This document shows positions 1 through 9,330 of a DNA stretch of 64,000 nucleotides, piece by piece. Under the pieces are notes generated by a model. The model worked only from the letters and a program-made list of their open reading frames with translations. It made no database searches and was not told where the DNA came from. How positions within the stretch are numbered: the first letter of the stretch is position 1; every line of letters begins with the position of its first letter. This DNA is from Nematocida parisii ERTm1 (lineage: Eukaryota > Microsporidia), in the NCBI RefSeq assembly GCF_000250985.1, contig NW_013524649.1, positions 452,065 through 516,064 on the forward strand, given 5' to 3'. A program made the translations under genes and the position numbers.

Positions 1-1638
1 TAGGGCCTTCCCCCTCATCTCGTACCTAAACTGCAGGAATGAGTGTTTTATCACGTGGTCTTCATCCATCCCGTCGAGTCTAAGGATGTTTAGGATTGTG
101 TTGTATGAAAGCTTGAATGCACTGTCCAGGGTGTTTGATGGGCCGTGGAGTACTTTCTTGATTTCCTTCTCACTGAGGGTGAGCGTAGACTCAAGCGCCA
201 GAATTACATTTCCAATCTTATCGGTGCCTCTCCTCCCTGCACGGCCACTCATTTGAATGTACTCACCACTCGTGATGAATCTTGTCTGGACTCCGTCGAA
301 CTTCTTAATACTCGTGAAAATAACCGACTTAGCCGGCATGTTCAGCCCAATTGAGAAGGTTTCCGTTGCAAACAGCACTTTAAGAAGGTTTTCCTGGAAG
401 AGGATTTCAATGATTTCCTTAACAATCGGCATGAGCCCCGAGTGGTGCACGCCTATCCCCCGAAGGAGAAGGGCCTTTAAACCAAGGATCTGTGGAAGCT
501 TTCTGTCCTCCTCTCTTAAAGTGGTCAGGGCATTTGTGAATATCGTGTCAATCATCTCCTTGTCCTCTTCTGTGTTGAAGTCGAACTCTTTCTCTGCCAC
601 CATGGCGTACACCTCGCACTCCTTTCTTCTGAATGAGAAGATGATCGTTGGCAGGTTGTTTGTGCTCTTCAGTATACGCAGTATATCCACAACATTAATC
701 ATCTCCCTCCTCCTGGTGTATCCCGTACTCCCAGCCGGTCTCTGCTGTATCCGTGCAATGTTTTTTGACTGGAAGGCCCCGTCCTTATCCACCATAACAA
801 ACAGCTGGTCGCTAATACTCTTCAACTGCCCGCCTGGTTTAATAACACTCGCTTTCCCAGGGGCATTTACGTATACGTAATGCTCCAGTGGGGTGGGCCT
901 CTTCTCCGTGTATATCACATGGCACGGCTGTTTGTGTATGGAAACAATCCACCGTGCAAACTCCTCTGCATTCGGAATGGTTGCACTCAGGAATATAAAC
1001 CGTATAGTAGACGGCAGGAGAATAATTGTCTCCTCCCAGACCACTCCCCTTTCTCTGTCTCTCATGTAGTGCACCTCATCAAAAACAACAAAGTGCGTCT
1101 CCCGCAGGATCTCAGTCCCCCGGTAAATCATATTCCGCAATATTTCTGTGGTCATCACGATGCACGTACTGTCCGGGTTCAGGGTTACGTCTCCTGTCAT
1201 AAGCCCTACATCCCCAAACTTCTCATTCAACTCTCGGTACTTCTGATTAGAGAGTGCCTTAATCGGGGAGGTGTATATAACACGCTGCTTCCTCTGGATT
1301 GACAGGTGTATCGCATACTCTGCCACTAATGTCTTACCTGCACTCGTATGCGCACTCACCAGCAGGCTTTCATCCCGCTCCAAGCACTGCAGTGCTAGTT
1401 CCTGGAACTTGTCTAGTTTGAATGGGTACGTGCACTGCACCGGAATATTCGAGTCTGCCAGTGTGCTATACGCAAAGTCTTCTGGTATAATGGCCGTATG
1501 CCGTACTGTATTGTATCCGTCATTTGATTCTACGAATGAGTCCACCTCAATCGCCGTGTCTAAAAATATCTCCTGTTTAGGCTGGTCTACAGCCGTAAGG
1601 TTCTGTGCTAGCTCCAGCAGGCTACTTGACGTGTGCAT
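1..1638 (-). CDS. MTR4: Mtr4/Dob1-type DExH RNA helicase, N-terminal part (runs off left edge)
   Basis: Ski2-family RNA helicase, most like Mtr4, the nuclear exosome and TRAMP helicase that unwinds RNA for 3' processing of rRNA precursors and decay of aberrant RNA. The first 546 codons are present; the 3' end lies outside the window. Visible motifs in order: Q-like region around residue 75, Walker A (SAHTSAGKT, about 94-102), motif Ib region MTTEILRNM, DEVH box (about 186-189), SATIPN, then the second RecA domain with FATETFSIGLNMP and the QMSGRAGRRG arginine-finger motif. The phrase KVLHGPSNTLDSAF after the helicase core fits Mtr4/Ski2. A short N-terminus without the Ski2 insertion, together with the ribosome-biogenesis neighbourhood, favours Mtr4. 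The start is the first in-frame ATG, at 1638. A tRNA gene and Rpt5 lie upstream. Ski2 is the alternative. Confidence 0.88.
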   Translation of the reverse strand, partial: MHTSSSLLELAQNLTAVDQPKQEIFLDTAIEVDSFVESNDGYNTVRHTAIIPEDFAYSTLADSNIPVQCTYPFKLDKFQELALQCLERDESLLVSAHTSAGKTLVAEYAIHLSIQRKQRVIYTSPIKALSNQKYRELNEKFGDVGLMTGDVTLNPDSTCIVMTTEILRNMIYRGTEILRETHFVVFDEVHYMRDRERGVVWEETIILLPSTIRFIFLSATIPNAEEFARWIVSIHKQPCHVIYTEKRPTPLEHYVYVNAPGKASVIKPGGQLKSISDQLFVMVDKDGAFQSKNIARIQQRPAGSTGYTRRREMINVVDILRILKSTNNLPTIIFSFRRKECEVYAMVAEKEFDFNTEEDKEMIDTIFTNALTTLREEDRKLPQILGLKALLLRGIGVHHSGLMPIVKEIIEILFQENLLKVLFATETFSIGLNMPAKSVIFTSIKKFDGVQTRFITSGEYIQMSGRAGRRGTDKIGNVILALESTLTLSEKEIKKVLHGPSNTLDSAFKLSYNTILNILRLDGMDEDHVIKHSFLQFRYEMRGKAL

Positions 1639-1701
1639 TTATTTTACTGCCCAGCAAAAAATTATTCATTTTATTTCTTTCGCATGAGAAGTTTAAAAAT
1701 A

Positions 1702-1783
1702 TGATCAGAGCGGGATTCGAACCCGCGCCTCCGAAGAGACTAGAGCCTTAATCTAGCGCCTTAGACCGCTCGGCCATCTGATC
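1702..1783 (-). tRNA. tRNA-Leu (AAG anticodon)
   Basis: Read on the minus strand this is an 82-nt class II tRNA. A 7-bp acceptor stem (GATCAGA/TCTGATC) is followed by discriminator A. The D arm starts TGGCCGAGCGG. The anticodon stem CTAGA/TCTAG encloses the loop TTAAGGC, giving anticodon AAG. A long variable arm (TCTCTTCGGAGG) and the T arm GCGGGTTCGAATCCCGC follow. The variable arm and discriminator A are typical of leucine tRNAs. No intron is seen and CCA is not encoded. It sits between Mtr4 and Rpt5. Reading CUU would need inosine at the wobble position. Confidence 0.95.
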
Positions 1784-1863
1784 CCACACTTTTATTGCCT
1801 TTTATCCCATCGAGTGCCCTTTATTGTATACGCATAAATAAAATTCATTATTTCTATTTATTT

Positions 1864-3138
1864 ATGAGCGAAGAAGAATCCTTGAGGACCCTCCAGGAGA
1901 CGCACCCGGAAATATTCACGGAGAGTGTTGAAGGCATAAAAAGTAAAACAAGAATGATAGAAAATGAGATAAGGATGTTAAAAAGCCATTTAACCGCAGT
2001 GACATACGATTTTGAAGCAAAGCGAGAGAAGATACAGGAGAACATGCAGAAGATAGAGCTAAACAAGCAACTGCCGTTTCTAGTGGGGAATGTGGTGGAA
2101 GTGCTTGATTTAGACACAGAGAAGAAAGAGGTTGAAGAAGGGTCAAATGTGGACAAGACCATCAGCAAGCAGGGTCTGTGCGCTGTAGTGAAGACTTCTA
2201 ACAGAGTCACTTCATTCCTTCCATTTGTTGGTCTGGTTCCTGCTGAGGAGCTAAAGCCCGGGGACTTAGTGGCCCTGCATAAAGAGACGAATATTGTTTT
2301 TGAGAAGCTGGATGATGACTTTGACATTCGGGTTAAGGCCATGGAGTTAGATGAGAAACCAACCGATTCGTATGAAGATATTGGCGGGTTAGAGCGGCAG
2401 ATGGAGGAACTCTATGAGGGAGTGATTCTTTCAATAACTCACCCGGAGAAGTTCAAGAAGTTAAACATCGTGCCACCCAAGGGGATTCTCATGTACGGTC
2501 CACCAGGGACTGGTAAGACTTTAATGGCACGTGCGTGTGCTGCTAAGACAGGGGCCACTTTCCTAAAACTAGCTGGTCCACAGTTAGTCCAGATGTATAT
2601 AGGAGATGGTGCCAAACTGGTCCGGGATGCATTTGCACTGGCCCGTGCTAAAGCACCTGCGATTATTTTCATTGATGAAATAGATGCGATCGGCACTAAA
2701 AGGAGTGACTCCGACAGCACCGGGGACAGGGAAGTCCAGAGAACCATGCTTGAACTACTGAACCAATTAGACGGGTTCTCTGGTACGCCTAATATAAAGG
2801 TTATTGCAGCCACTAACAGGATAGACATACTCGACCCGGCACTTTTACGGTCCGGTCGGTTTGATAGGAAGATAGAATTCCCCCTCCCGAACAAAGAGGG
2901 CCGGAAGAGGATCCTTCAGATTCACTCCAGGAAAATGGCGATGGACCCGAATGTGAACCATGAAGAACTCGCCAGGTCAACAGAAGGGTTTAATGGTGCA
3001 CAGTGCAAGGCCGTCTGCGTAGAGGCAGGGATGATCGCTTTAAGAGCCGGTCGGAACATGATAACCCAGAATGATCTGATAGATGGCGTACAGGAAATAC
3101 TCTCCACTAAGAAGGCAAGCCTGCACTACTTCTCATAA
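1864..3138 (+). CDS. RPT5: 26S proteasome regulatory ATPase Rpt5
   Basis: AAA+ ATPase of the 19S base that unfolds ubiquitinated substrates and feeds them into the 20S core. The 424-aa product has an N-terminal coiled coil (about 25-68), an OB-fold region (about 70-160), Walker A GPPGTGKT (212-219), Walker [13 protein letters not shown] (about 269-280), the second region of homology with [12 protein letters not shown], and a C-terminal helical lid. The phrases [14 protein letters not shown] and [18 protein letters not shown] are diagnostic of Rpt5 rather than the other five Rpt subunits. The C-terminus ends YFS, close to the HbYX tail that docks into the 20S alpha ring. I chose the ATG at 1864; the frame stays open upstream to 1795 but has only a TTG there. 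Confidence 0.95.
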   Translation: MSEEESLRTLQETHPEIFTESVEGIKSKTRMIENEIRMLKSHLTAVTYDFEAKREKIQENMQKIELNKQLPFLVGNVVEVLDLDTEKKEVEEGSNVDKTISKQGLCAVVKTSNRVTSFLPFVGLVPAEELKPGDLVALHKETNIVFEKLDDDFDIRVKAMELDEKPTDSYEDIGGLERQMEELYEGVILSITHPEKFKKLNIVPPKGILMYGPPGTGKTLMARACAAKTGATFLKLAGPQLVQMYIGDGAKLVRDAFALARAKAPAIIFIDEIDAIGTKRSDSDSTGDREVQRTMLELLNQLDGFSGTPNIKVIAATNRIDILDPALLRSGRFDRKIEFPLPNKEGRKRILQIHSRKMAMDPNVNHEELARSTEGFNGAQCKAVCVEAGMIALRAGRNMITQNDLIDGVQEILSTKKASLHYFS

Positions 3139-3211
3139 ATAAATCTGTCTAATGCAGGTGTGCTTTATTTTATTATGGTGGTACTGGGCAGTCTGTTTAT
3201 TATGCTGGTGC

Positions 3212-3634
3212 TTACTGTGCGTGAGACATCTTCTGTCGCTTACTCTTCCCGAGTCTTTGCTTTTTAGCCTTCTTTACTGCTGCCCGTTCTTTCTTTTTAT
3301 GTTTGGGCTTGCCATCTGTGCCCTCTGCTGATGAGAGTGCATTTTTTATTTTCTCTTCTACTTGTGACTTCTTTCTTCTTTCTTGTCTTGATGGTCGTTT
3401 AAATGCAGTTACTTTCTGGGGCTTTCTTGATTCCGTTAAGTTTTCCTCTATTTGCCGCATTTCTTTTTTTGACTTGACCCTCTTCCCGGGGTGAATAATC
3501 AGTGGAATGTGTGCATACGAGAGTTTCTGCAGTAATTCTGCGTACTGCGTGGTTGCCTGGTTAAATTCCTTCTCCCTCCTTATGTCCTCCTCAACGGGAA
3601 TTTGTTCTACGCTTGTTATTCCGTGGTATGCCAT
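3212..3634 (-). CDS. EBP2: Ebp2-like ribosome biogenesis protein
   Basis: A 140-aa, very basic protein. Residues about 13-75 (VEEDIRREKEFNQATTQYAE through IPLIIHPGKRVKSKKEM) resemble the conserved Ebp2 core: a DL(K/R)RE motif, a KL..IP segment, then K(S)K.EM and a long lysine/arginine-rich helix. Ebp2 is a nucleolar factor for 27S pre-rRNA processing and 60S assembly. The family is normally 300-430 aa, so this is a minimal form lacking the acidic N-terminal half. The C-terminal third is almost all K/R/Q, as expected for nucleolar retention. The start at 3634 leaves 16 bp to the divergent RPC4 start. The match was made by eye, so a different small nucleolar protein remains possible. Confidence 0.68.
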   Translation of the reverse strand: MAYHGITSVEQIPVEEDIRREKEFNQATTQYAELLQKLSYAHIPLIIHPGKRVKSKKEMRQIEENLTESRKPQKVTAFKRPSRQERRKKSQVEEKIKNALSSAEGTDGKPKHKKKERAAVKKAKKQRLGKSKRQKMSHAQ

Positions 3635-3650
3635 AAAAATTTTACAAAAA
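3635..3650. promoter_or_regulatory. 16-bp divergent start region with AAATTTT core
   Basis: The only sequence between the ATG codons of the Ebp2-like gene (minus) and the RPC4-like gene (plus) is 16 bp containing AAAAATTTT. An AAATTT-like signal next to start codons has been described for microsporidia. With so little space, other promoter elements of each gene must lie inside the partner's coding region, or transcripts must be nearly leaderless. Confidence 0.5.
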
Positions 3651-4286
3651 ATGGATAAAAGAACACTTGGTGGAAAGAAGAAATTAGTATTCGAGCCAAA
3701 GATGCCCACCCGGCCACTGGAAGAACAGCCTGCATCCACACCCACAGCACCACCGCATAATGAAGTCCGAAGGAAGGAGGTCACTCCCAGGCATGTAAAA
3801 CCGTCTAAGCATCCACAGGCACCGGTGGCAGTGACTCTTATGGGGGGCGAGAAAGAGTCAAAACCCTTCCTGTTCTCTGCGAATAACTCTGAGGAAATAA
3901 CTGATGACCATCTGGAAATGGTAGACGATTCTCCATTAACGGTGAATAAAATACTTAATGCGGTTAAAAGTACGGGGGTATCTGAGTGTGCGAGTGTTTT
4001 ATGCCCAGGGAGCAGGGTCCTCCTACAAATTCCGAATATTTTACCAGCGGGTAATTGTAGATACATAAATGGGAAACTGCGTATTGTAAATAATGAGATG
4101 TACCTTCACTTGACTGGTCGTATTTCTGTGGGGTCTTCAGTAGAAGAGCATGTCTTTCAGATTACGCCTGTGCGTGTGGGGATGTCTCAGGAGGGGTACA
4201 GGATTACGAGTGGGGATACTTCTATTAGTAAAATGGGACGGGTTAATACGAAATTTATTTCTTCTGTGGTACGACAGGCTAAGTAA
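3651..4286 (+). CDS. RPC53: RNA polymerase III subunit RPC4 (Rpc53-like)
   Basis: A 211-aa product. The N-terminus GGKKKLVFEPKMPTRP matches the basic K..F.PK.P.R segment of RPC4. The C-terminal 90 residues fit the RPC4 fold: VLLQIPNILP, then INGKLRIVNNEMYLHLTG, a central strand ending EHVFQITPV, and SKMGRVNTKFISSV at the end. With RPC5 (Rpc37), RPC4 forms the TFIIF-like dimer of Pol III needed for termination and reinitiation. The family is usually 300-420 aa; the linker here is shortened. The largest Pol III subunit is encoded about 10 kb away. The ATG at 3651 is preceded by AAATTTT. Confidence 0.75.
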   Translation: MDKRTLGGKKKLVFEPKMPTRPLEEQPASTPTAPPHNEVRRKEVTPRHVKPSKHPQAPVAVTLMGGEKESKPFLFSANNSEEITDDHLEMVDDSPLTVNKILNAVKSTGVSECASVLCPGSRVLLQIPNILPAGNCRYINGKLRIVNNEMYLHLTGRISVGSSVEEHVFQITPVRVGMSQEGYRITSGDTSISKMGRVNTKFISSVVRQAK

Positions 4287-4970
4287 TAAAAGCATGGCTA
4301 GTACTTATTAATGATTTATTAGAAAGTTATATTTAATAAATATGCAGTATATAATACACAATGTGTAATAAATAACTAGTATATATTACGTAATGTATAT
4401 TATATTATGTGCATTAATATTATTTATTATGTAATGTGTAATATAAAATATGTATTATTTATTATGTATTAGTAGTATAAAATATAACTTATATATTACG
4501 TAATGTATATTATATTATGTGCATTAATATTATTTATTATGTGATGTGTAGTATATTTCAGTACTATTTATTTTTTATGTGAATGAAAGTGTACATGCAC
4601 TGTAATAATAAAAATAATTTGTGAAGGGTTTAAAAATCAACTGAAATCAGCTGAAATTTAATTAAATCATGGGATAATCCGAGTATCTTATAACTATGCT
4701 ATAATCAGATGTATTCAGCTGGTATTCGTGTAATACTGTGTGTATACAGTGCAACAACCAATTATACTGCATAATATTCAATATTTACACGTATTTGTTA
4801 ATAATTACGTGATTTTTATTGGTTATCCCGTACAGTATGTGATATGATTGGTATTTATACTGATTGGTCTAATATCAACTGATTTATATGGTTAAAATAA
4901 CGAGTGATTAATTTTAATGGTTATAATCGTAAAATAAAGGAGTACTTCTCCGTGAATAATAAGTATAAAT
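4287..4970. other. AT-rich intergenic region
   Basis: No gene or RNA was recognised in 684 bp. The first half is built from short related AT-rich strings and holds a 60-bp direct repeat, listed separately. The second half is unique AT-rich sequence leading to the secreted protein gene. Confidence 0.7.
4381..4550. repeat. 60-bp direct repeat, two copies 110 bp apart
   Basis: Positions 4381-4440 and 4491-4550 match at 59 of 60 bases; the only difference is A versus G in GTAATG/GTGATG near the end. The 50 bp between them is similar in composition but not part of the match. This looks like a recent local duplication. Confidence 0.9.
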
Positions 4971-7508
4971 ATGATTGTATCCAGTACATGCATGAAGAAA
5001 GTACACACGTTTATATTATTATTATGTTCTGGATATTTAGCTTCTTTTGCATGCAAGGATGCACCAAAAGAGAATAACCCACAGATCAACAGTGATATAC
5101 AGACTAAAGCAGACACAATATACAGAGAAGTTGAAAAATTGCATAAGGATTATACTACAGCAAAAACAACCACTTTATCACTCAGTGATGAATTAGTTAC
5201 TAATGCAGATGGGCTAATCAAGAAAGCAGAAGAATTCAGCAAACAAGCAAAACCATCAAATAAAGACAAGAAGAACTCAGAACTAGAGCAAAACCTGTCT
5301 AAATTACACAGAATAGGAAAGAAACTTAAAGATGCAAGCCACAAGAAGAAGTCCTATGAAGAGTTCGTAAAAACCACAGCACCCACTCTAATTAAAATAA
5401 GAAATGAGCAAGTATCGCAATGGAAAACAATCAAAGCCCCATTTGATGCTAATGACAGTAGGCTTATAGGATTTACTAAATACGGACCAGGCAAGCATAA
5501 TGAACAAGATGAAAAAGATTCACAAGAGTACACTAAGTTTATTAATGAAATTAAGTCGGTTTTATTAAGTAGTAACTTAGGATTAGAAGAGAAAGGGGAT
5601 ATTCTGTCATATTTAACTAAATTTGAGTCATATATGACTAAATCCACTGATAGCCACACATTGAAAGCCAAGGAATTCTCAGAATTTGTATTTTTTTCTA
5701 TCCTCAAAGAAAAATTAAAATCAATTATTTCTCATATACAGATAACTAGTGGTACGCCCATAAGCACAGCCAAATTCGCACAGTCAACAGATTTCACTAA
5801 GGGCAATATAGTGAAGACAGCACTTAAATTAGATGAATCTGAGTACAAGAAAGTGACAGAATTCTCAGATGTATATAATGTATTCTCTAAGATAAAAGGG
5901 TATGTTAAGGAGACTGACTATGCTACTATTCAAGTACTTCTAGAGGATGAGTTTAAGTTAGATTCTGTTATAGGGTTAAGCAATAAGAAGTATGATGAGT
6001 TTATATCTAAGATGAGTGAGGTAGCCTCTAAAGAGACTAATTCTGAAGAATCAGTAACTGACAAGGTTAAAGAGGGTATTACTGAACTTAAGAATTATGT
6101 TGGTGAATTATTATCAGCTATTGACAGGAGTATTACAGAGGATAAAATTGAAGGACCTATTAAAGACAACAATATAAAACTATCCAAGCTGACGGGTTCT
6201 GATGGTGTAGAATTAGACATGAGTATTGTAGGGCTTAAAGAAGAAGATCTTTCCAAATGGTTCGGGTTTAAAGATGTAGAGAGTTCTAAGATAATGAACA
6301 TTCTTTATTACGGTGCCGTTGGGATTAAGAATGCAGTACTACTCCCATTTTCTATAGTCACTGGTGTATACAGTAGAATGTTCACATCTGAATGGGATTC
6401 AGTCATGAATACATCTGTAGACTCAGCGAACAGGGAGAAGAAAGAAGCCCTCGCTGGATTTGGAAGAATAATCAAGAATATTGGTCAGATGAATTTATAT
6501 ATCTCTACTGTTGTAGCAAATGGTTCTTCAAAAGAAGACAAGGATAAGCTTGCTTCACTAGCAGGTGAACTATCCAACCTTATAACAGCAATTGTTTATG
6601 TACAAAAGATTGCCCATCTTAAGACAGATGAGAAATTAAGTGGCAAGAAAGTAGATCTGTACACTCCCGAGATTGTTTCAATGCTTCTGAGCATGGATAA
6701 CAACGAGTGTAAATTATGTCCGGTTTTAAACAAATCATTCAGTCGTAAAGTAGAGGGCATTACACAGATTAGGTTTATATCTGATAAGGCTAAATCAGCA
6801 ATAGTACTTGAATATCTTGATGAACTCATTCCAGCGTATATAAAGTCAGCTAGGAGTGTAAAGTTCTTATTCTCAGAGAAGGAGAAGGAGACTTTAAAGA
6901 AATCCAGTGAGGAACTTAAGAAAATAGCTGTAAAGGAGTTAAAACCAAGCGTATCATTAAAATTAGAGATAGCCACTATTAAATCCATCAGGAATTCCGT
7001 GGAAGTATTAGTTAATGAATCATCAGATACGATTACTACAGTGACTGAGTTCTTAAATGTGTACAAGTCCATAATTGGTGTAAACCATGGGATTAACCTA
7101 TTAAAGATCTATGTGGATAATGAAGCCAAGGAGTTTCACGATCCAATTGATAATTACATTAGCAATGAGAGCATAACACAGATTGAGAAGATCTCTGAAG
7201 AGTCCAGTAAGAACAGTTCTTCAAAACAGGCCTTTTTAATGTGTGAGATGATCATTTCCAGTCTAGGACAGAGAATTCCCAGAATTCTATCATCTGTTGT
7301 AGGGAAGTCCTTTAAGGAATTAGAAGCAGATGTACCCAGAGAAGAATCAGATGTACAACCAATAGTAAGCAGTGACAGTGCCCCTAAGAAGAAGGCATGC
7401 ATGCGCAAGTATTACTTAATAATCCTTGGGTTATTAGTAGTTGCAGGTGCTGGTGCTGGTGGGTACACTTTCATACGCCACAGAAAGGAGAACAGTTTAT
7501 TACAGTAA
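4971..7508 (+). CDS. Large secreted or surface protein with C-terminal membrane anchor
   Basis: The 845-aa product has no family I recognise. It has an N-terminal signal peptide (hydrophobic FILLLCSGYLASFA before ACKDA), a long K/S/E-rich mostly helical ectodomain with few cysteines, and near the C-terminus one membrane segment (YYLIILGLLVVAGAGAGGY) followed by a short basic tail. This predicts a type I membrane protein with nearly everything outside the cytoplasm. The ATG at 4971 is used; a second ATG at 4992 (MKKVHTF) would give a more typical signal peptide. The gene lies alone between two AT-rich repeat regions. Size, topology and setting fit a lineage-specific parasite surface or secreted protein, but function is unknown. 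Confidence 0.75.
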   Translation: MIVSSTCMKKVHTFILLLCSGYLASFACKDAPKENNPQINSDIQTKADTIYREVEKLHKDYTTAKTTTLSLSDELVTNADGLIKKAEEFSKQAKPSNKDKKNSELEQNLSKLHRIGKKLKDASHKKKSYEEFVKTTAPTLIKIRNEQVSQWKTIKAPFDANDSRLIGFTKYGPGKHNEQDEKDSQEYTKFINEIKSVLLSSNLGLEEKGDILSYLTKFESYMTKSTDSHTLKAKEFSEFVFFSILKEKLKSIISHIQITSGTPISTAKFAQSTDFTKGNIVKTALKLDESEYKKVTEFSDVYNVFSKIKGYVKETDYATIQVLLEDEFKLDSVIGLSNKKYDEFISKMSEVASKETNSEESVTDKVKEGITELKNYVGELLSAIDRSITEDKIEGPIKDNNIKLSKLTGSDGVELDMSIVGLKEEDLSKWFGFKDVESSKIMNILYYGAVGIKNAVLLPFSIVTGVYSRMFTSEWDSVMNTSVDSANREKKEALAGFGRIIKNIGQMNLYISTVVANGSSKEDKDKLASLAGELSNLITAIVYVQKIAHLKTDEKLSGKKVDLYTPEIVSMLLSMDNNECKLCPVLNKSFSRKVEGITQIRFISDKAKSAIVLEYLDELIPAYIKSARSVKFLFSEKEKETLKKSSEELKKIAVKELKPSVSLKLEIATIKSIRNSVEVLVNESSDTITTVTEFLNVYKSIIGVNHGINLLKIYVDNEAKEFHDPIDNYISNESITQIEKISEESSKNSSSKQAFLMCEMIISSLGQRIPRILSSVVGKSFKELEADVPREESDVQPIVSSDSAPKKKACMRKYYLIILGLLVVAGAGAGGYTFIRHRKENSLLQ

Positions 7509-7911
7509 ATAAAAGTCTACTTTAAAATTACTTATTACACATATACTATTAATAATTACTACTTATTATACATATACTATTAATTACCATAATATATTAT
7601 ACATTGTATACTTATTATAATTTATTACACTATACACTATAAATAATTACTTATTACGCATACACTATTAATAAATATACTTATTATTTATACTTATTAT
7701 TACTTATACTATATTATATATTATATTACTACTTATACTATATTGTATACTTATTATTACTTATTACACTATATATTATAAATAACTATTATTTATACTA
7801 CTATTACTATTATATTTTATTATTTATTACACTGTGTATTATATTTGATAGGTTTATATTAATATATTTCTTATATATTTAAATTATTTTTATTAAATAT
7901 TTTTGTTTAGG
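7509..7911. repeat. Degenerate AT-rich repeats between genes
   Basis: About 400 bp made of variants of TTATTACACATATACTAT and ACTTATTATTACTTA. The strings recur every 15-40 bp but are not a perfect tandem array. Similar strings appear at 11364-11793. No coding sequence was seen. Confidence 0.7.
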
Positions 7912-9213
7912 ATGGAAGACATTGAATACAAATTAAGATTCCTTCTGAACTCAATGACACTCACAGTGGATAAAGTACAAACAGCAGATACCACACAGAT
8001 GAACCACCTTCAGTTCTTAAAGAAGTATAAAAATCAGAAAATTATCCATGCATTTATAAAACAGGCACCAGCCGCAGACACTCCCATAAGCACACCCTTA
8101 TTAGGAGTACCAATTAACCCTGAGGATACATCACATAAGTTATTGTACTGTAAGATAGCCGTGGGTACGTCATTATTCACATCATCAGAATATGCCATGA
8201 ACTGCAAGACACCCCATGGATACGACTCATTCATAATCAGCAATAACCCAGAAGTAATTGAATCAGTCATAAGTACGTATAAGAAGTCTAAATCACTCGC
8301 ATCGTATACGTATATAGTACCAGATATAAGCAGAGTGTTAGTCATAGCAGAAGTACACTTCACATACGATAAGAAACTAGAAGATAAAAGTAAGAATAAT
8401 GACCACTGTGAGTACTGTAACGATAAACCAGCCATATCATTCTGTATAGCAGAAAGGGCTGCATTCTGTGGTGACTGTGATAAATACTTCCACAGTAATG
8501 CATTCACACAGAGACATGCAGTGCACTACTTTAAACAAGTCGGTAAGAAAAGGTTCCTGCACTGTAAAGACCATAAAACAGTCGTAATAGATTACTTCTG
8601 CATGGACTGTACTATGCCCGTATGCATACAGTGCAGGATAACCAGTACAAATGTATCCCATCACAGTCACCGGATGGTATCGTACATTGAAGCCTGTGAC
8701 GACTTAAAGAGTAAAGTGACTGAGTGCACTGATATGGACATTGTAATGAAAAGGGCAGAATCAGCCATCACACAGATTGACCAGGAGATATCCGGGTTTG
8801 AAGGTGAAATTGAGTGCATTAAGGGTAAGTTACAGTACGAGTACGATACGTCCATGAGCATGCTGAATGATTTAGTCAAGAGGAGGTACCAGCGAATCAA
8901 TGCAAAGTATTTTGAGAGCAAGTACCTCATGGAAATTGCCGATCGGGCTGTGAAGTACCCCAGGGAAGTTGATCCGAGCGTGTTAGTTGAGAAGTGGAAG
9001 GCCATTCAGGACATGAACAGAAGTATTTCTGAGATTGTATTGGAGGATATTGGGAAGTATTCGAAGATTATTGTGAAGGGTGGGTTATCTGTTGAGATGG
9101 TTAATTCGTGTGAGGTGTCACCTAATAGTGTGAGCACAGTGCCTGAGGATGATCTTGTCAGGAAGCGGACTGAGATGCTTTTAAGGGTTTCTCAGTTTAA
9201 AACGAGTGAATAA
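7912..9213 (+). CDS. Tandem B-box zinc-finger, coiled-coil protein (TRIM-like, no RING)
   Basis: A 433-aa protein. After about 165 residues without a recognised domain come two B-box-type zinc modules: the first with CEYCNDKP, FCGDCDKYFHS and RHAVH (about 168-210), the second with CKDH, YFCMDCTMPVCIQC and SHHSH (about 222-265). A helical, probably coiled-coil region follows (about 270-350). The order B-box1, B-box2, coiled coil is that of TRIM proteins, but no RING is visible at the N-terminus, so ligase activity is not implied. It is likely an oligomeric scaffold. The ATG at 7912 was chosen over an in-frame TTG at 7903. It is less AT-rich than neighbouring genes. TRIM-like architecture is unusual in a reduced fungal relative. 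Confidence 0.72.
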   Translation: MEDIEYKLRFLLNSMTLTVDKVQTADTTQMNHLQFLKKYKNQKIIHAFIKQAPAADTPISTPLLGVPINPEDTSHKLLYCKIAVGTSLFTSSEYAMNCKTPHGYDSFIISNNPEVIESVISTYKKSKSLASYTYIVPDISRVLVIAEVHFTYDKKLEDKSKNNDHCEYCNDKPAISFCIAERAAFCGDCDKYFHSNAFTQRHAVHYFKQVGKKRFLHCKDHKTVVIDYFCMDCTMPVCIQCRITSTNVSHHSHRMVSYIEACDDLKSKVTECTDMDIVMKRAESAITQIDQEISGFEGEIECIKGKLQYEYDTSMSMLNDLVKRRYQRINAKYFESKYLMEIADRAVKYPREVDPSVLVEKWKAIQDMNRSISEIVLEDIGKYSKIIVKGGLSVEMVNSCEVSPNSVSTVPEDDLVRKRTEMLLRVSQFKTSE

Positions 9214-9330
9214 ATTTGAAAAATTATGGTTTATATCTTTATAAGGAAATAATTAATTAAAGGTTCTGTATAAGGAAATAATTAATTAAAATAAAAATAA
9301 AATTTAATTAAAATTTAATTAAAATTTTTT

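Noticed and set aside
257-880. Long plus-strand frames opposite the Mtr4 gene
   Set aside because: They are antisense to a clearly conserved helicase and show no protein family features.
7896-7912. Possible 3' splice site (TTTTGTTTAGG) before the B-box gene start
   Set aside because: No matching 5' splice site or branch point was found upstream, and the ATG gives a sensible N-terminus; no other intron signal was seen in the window.
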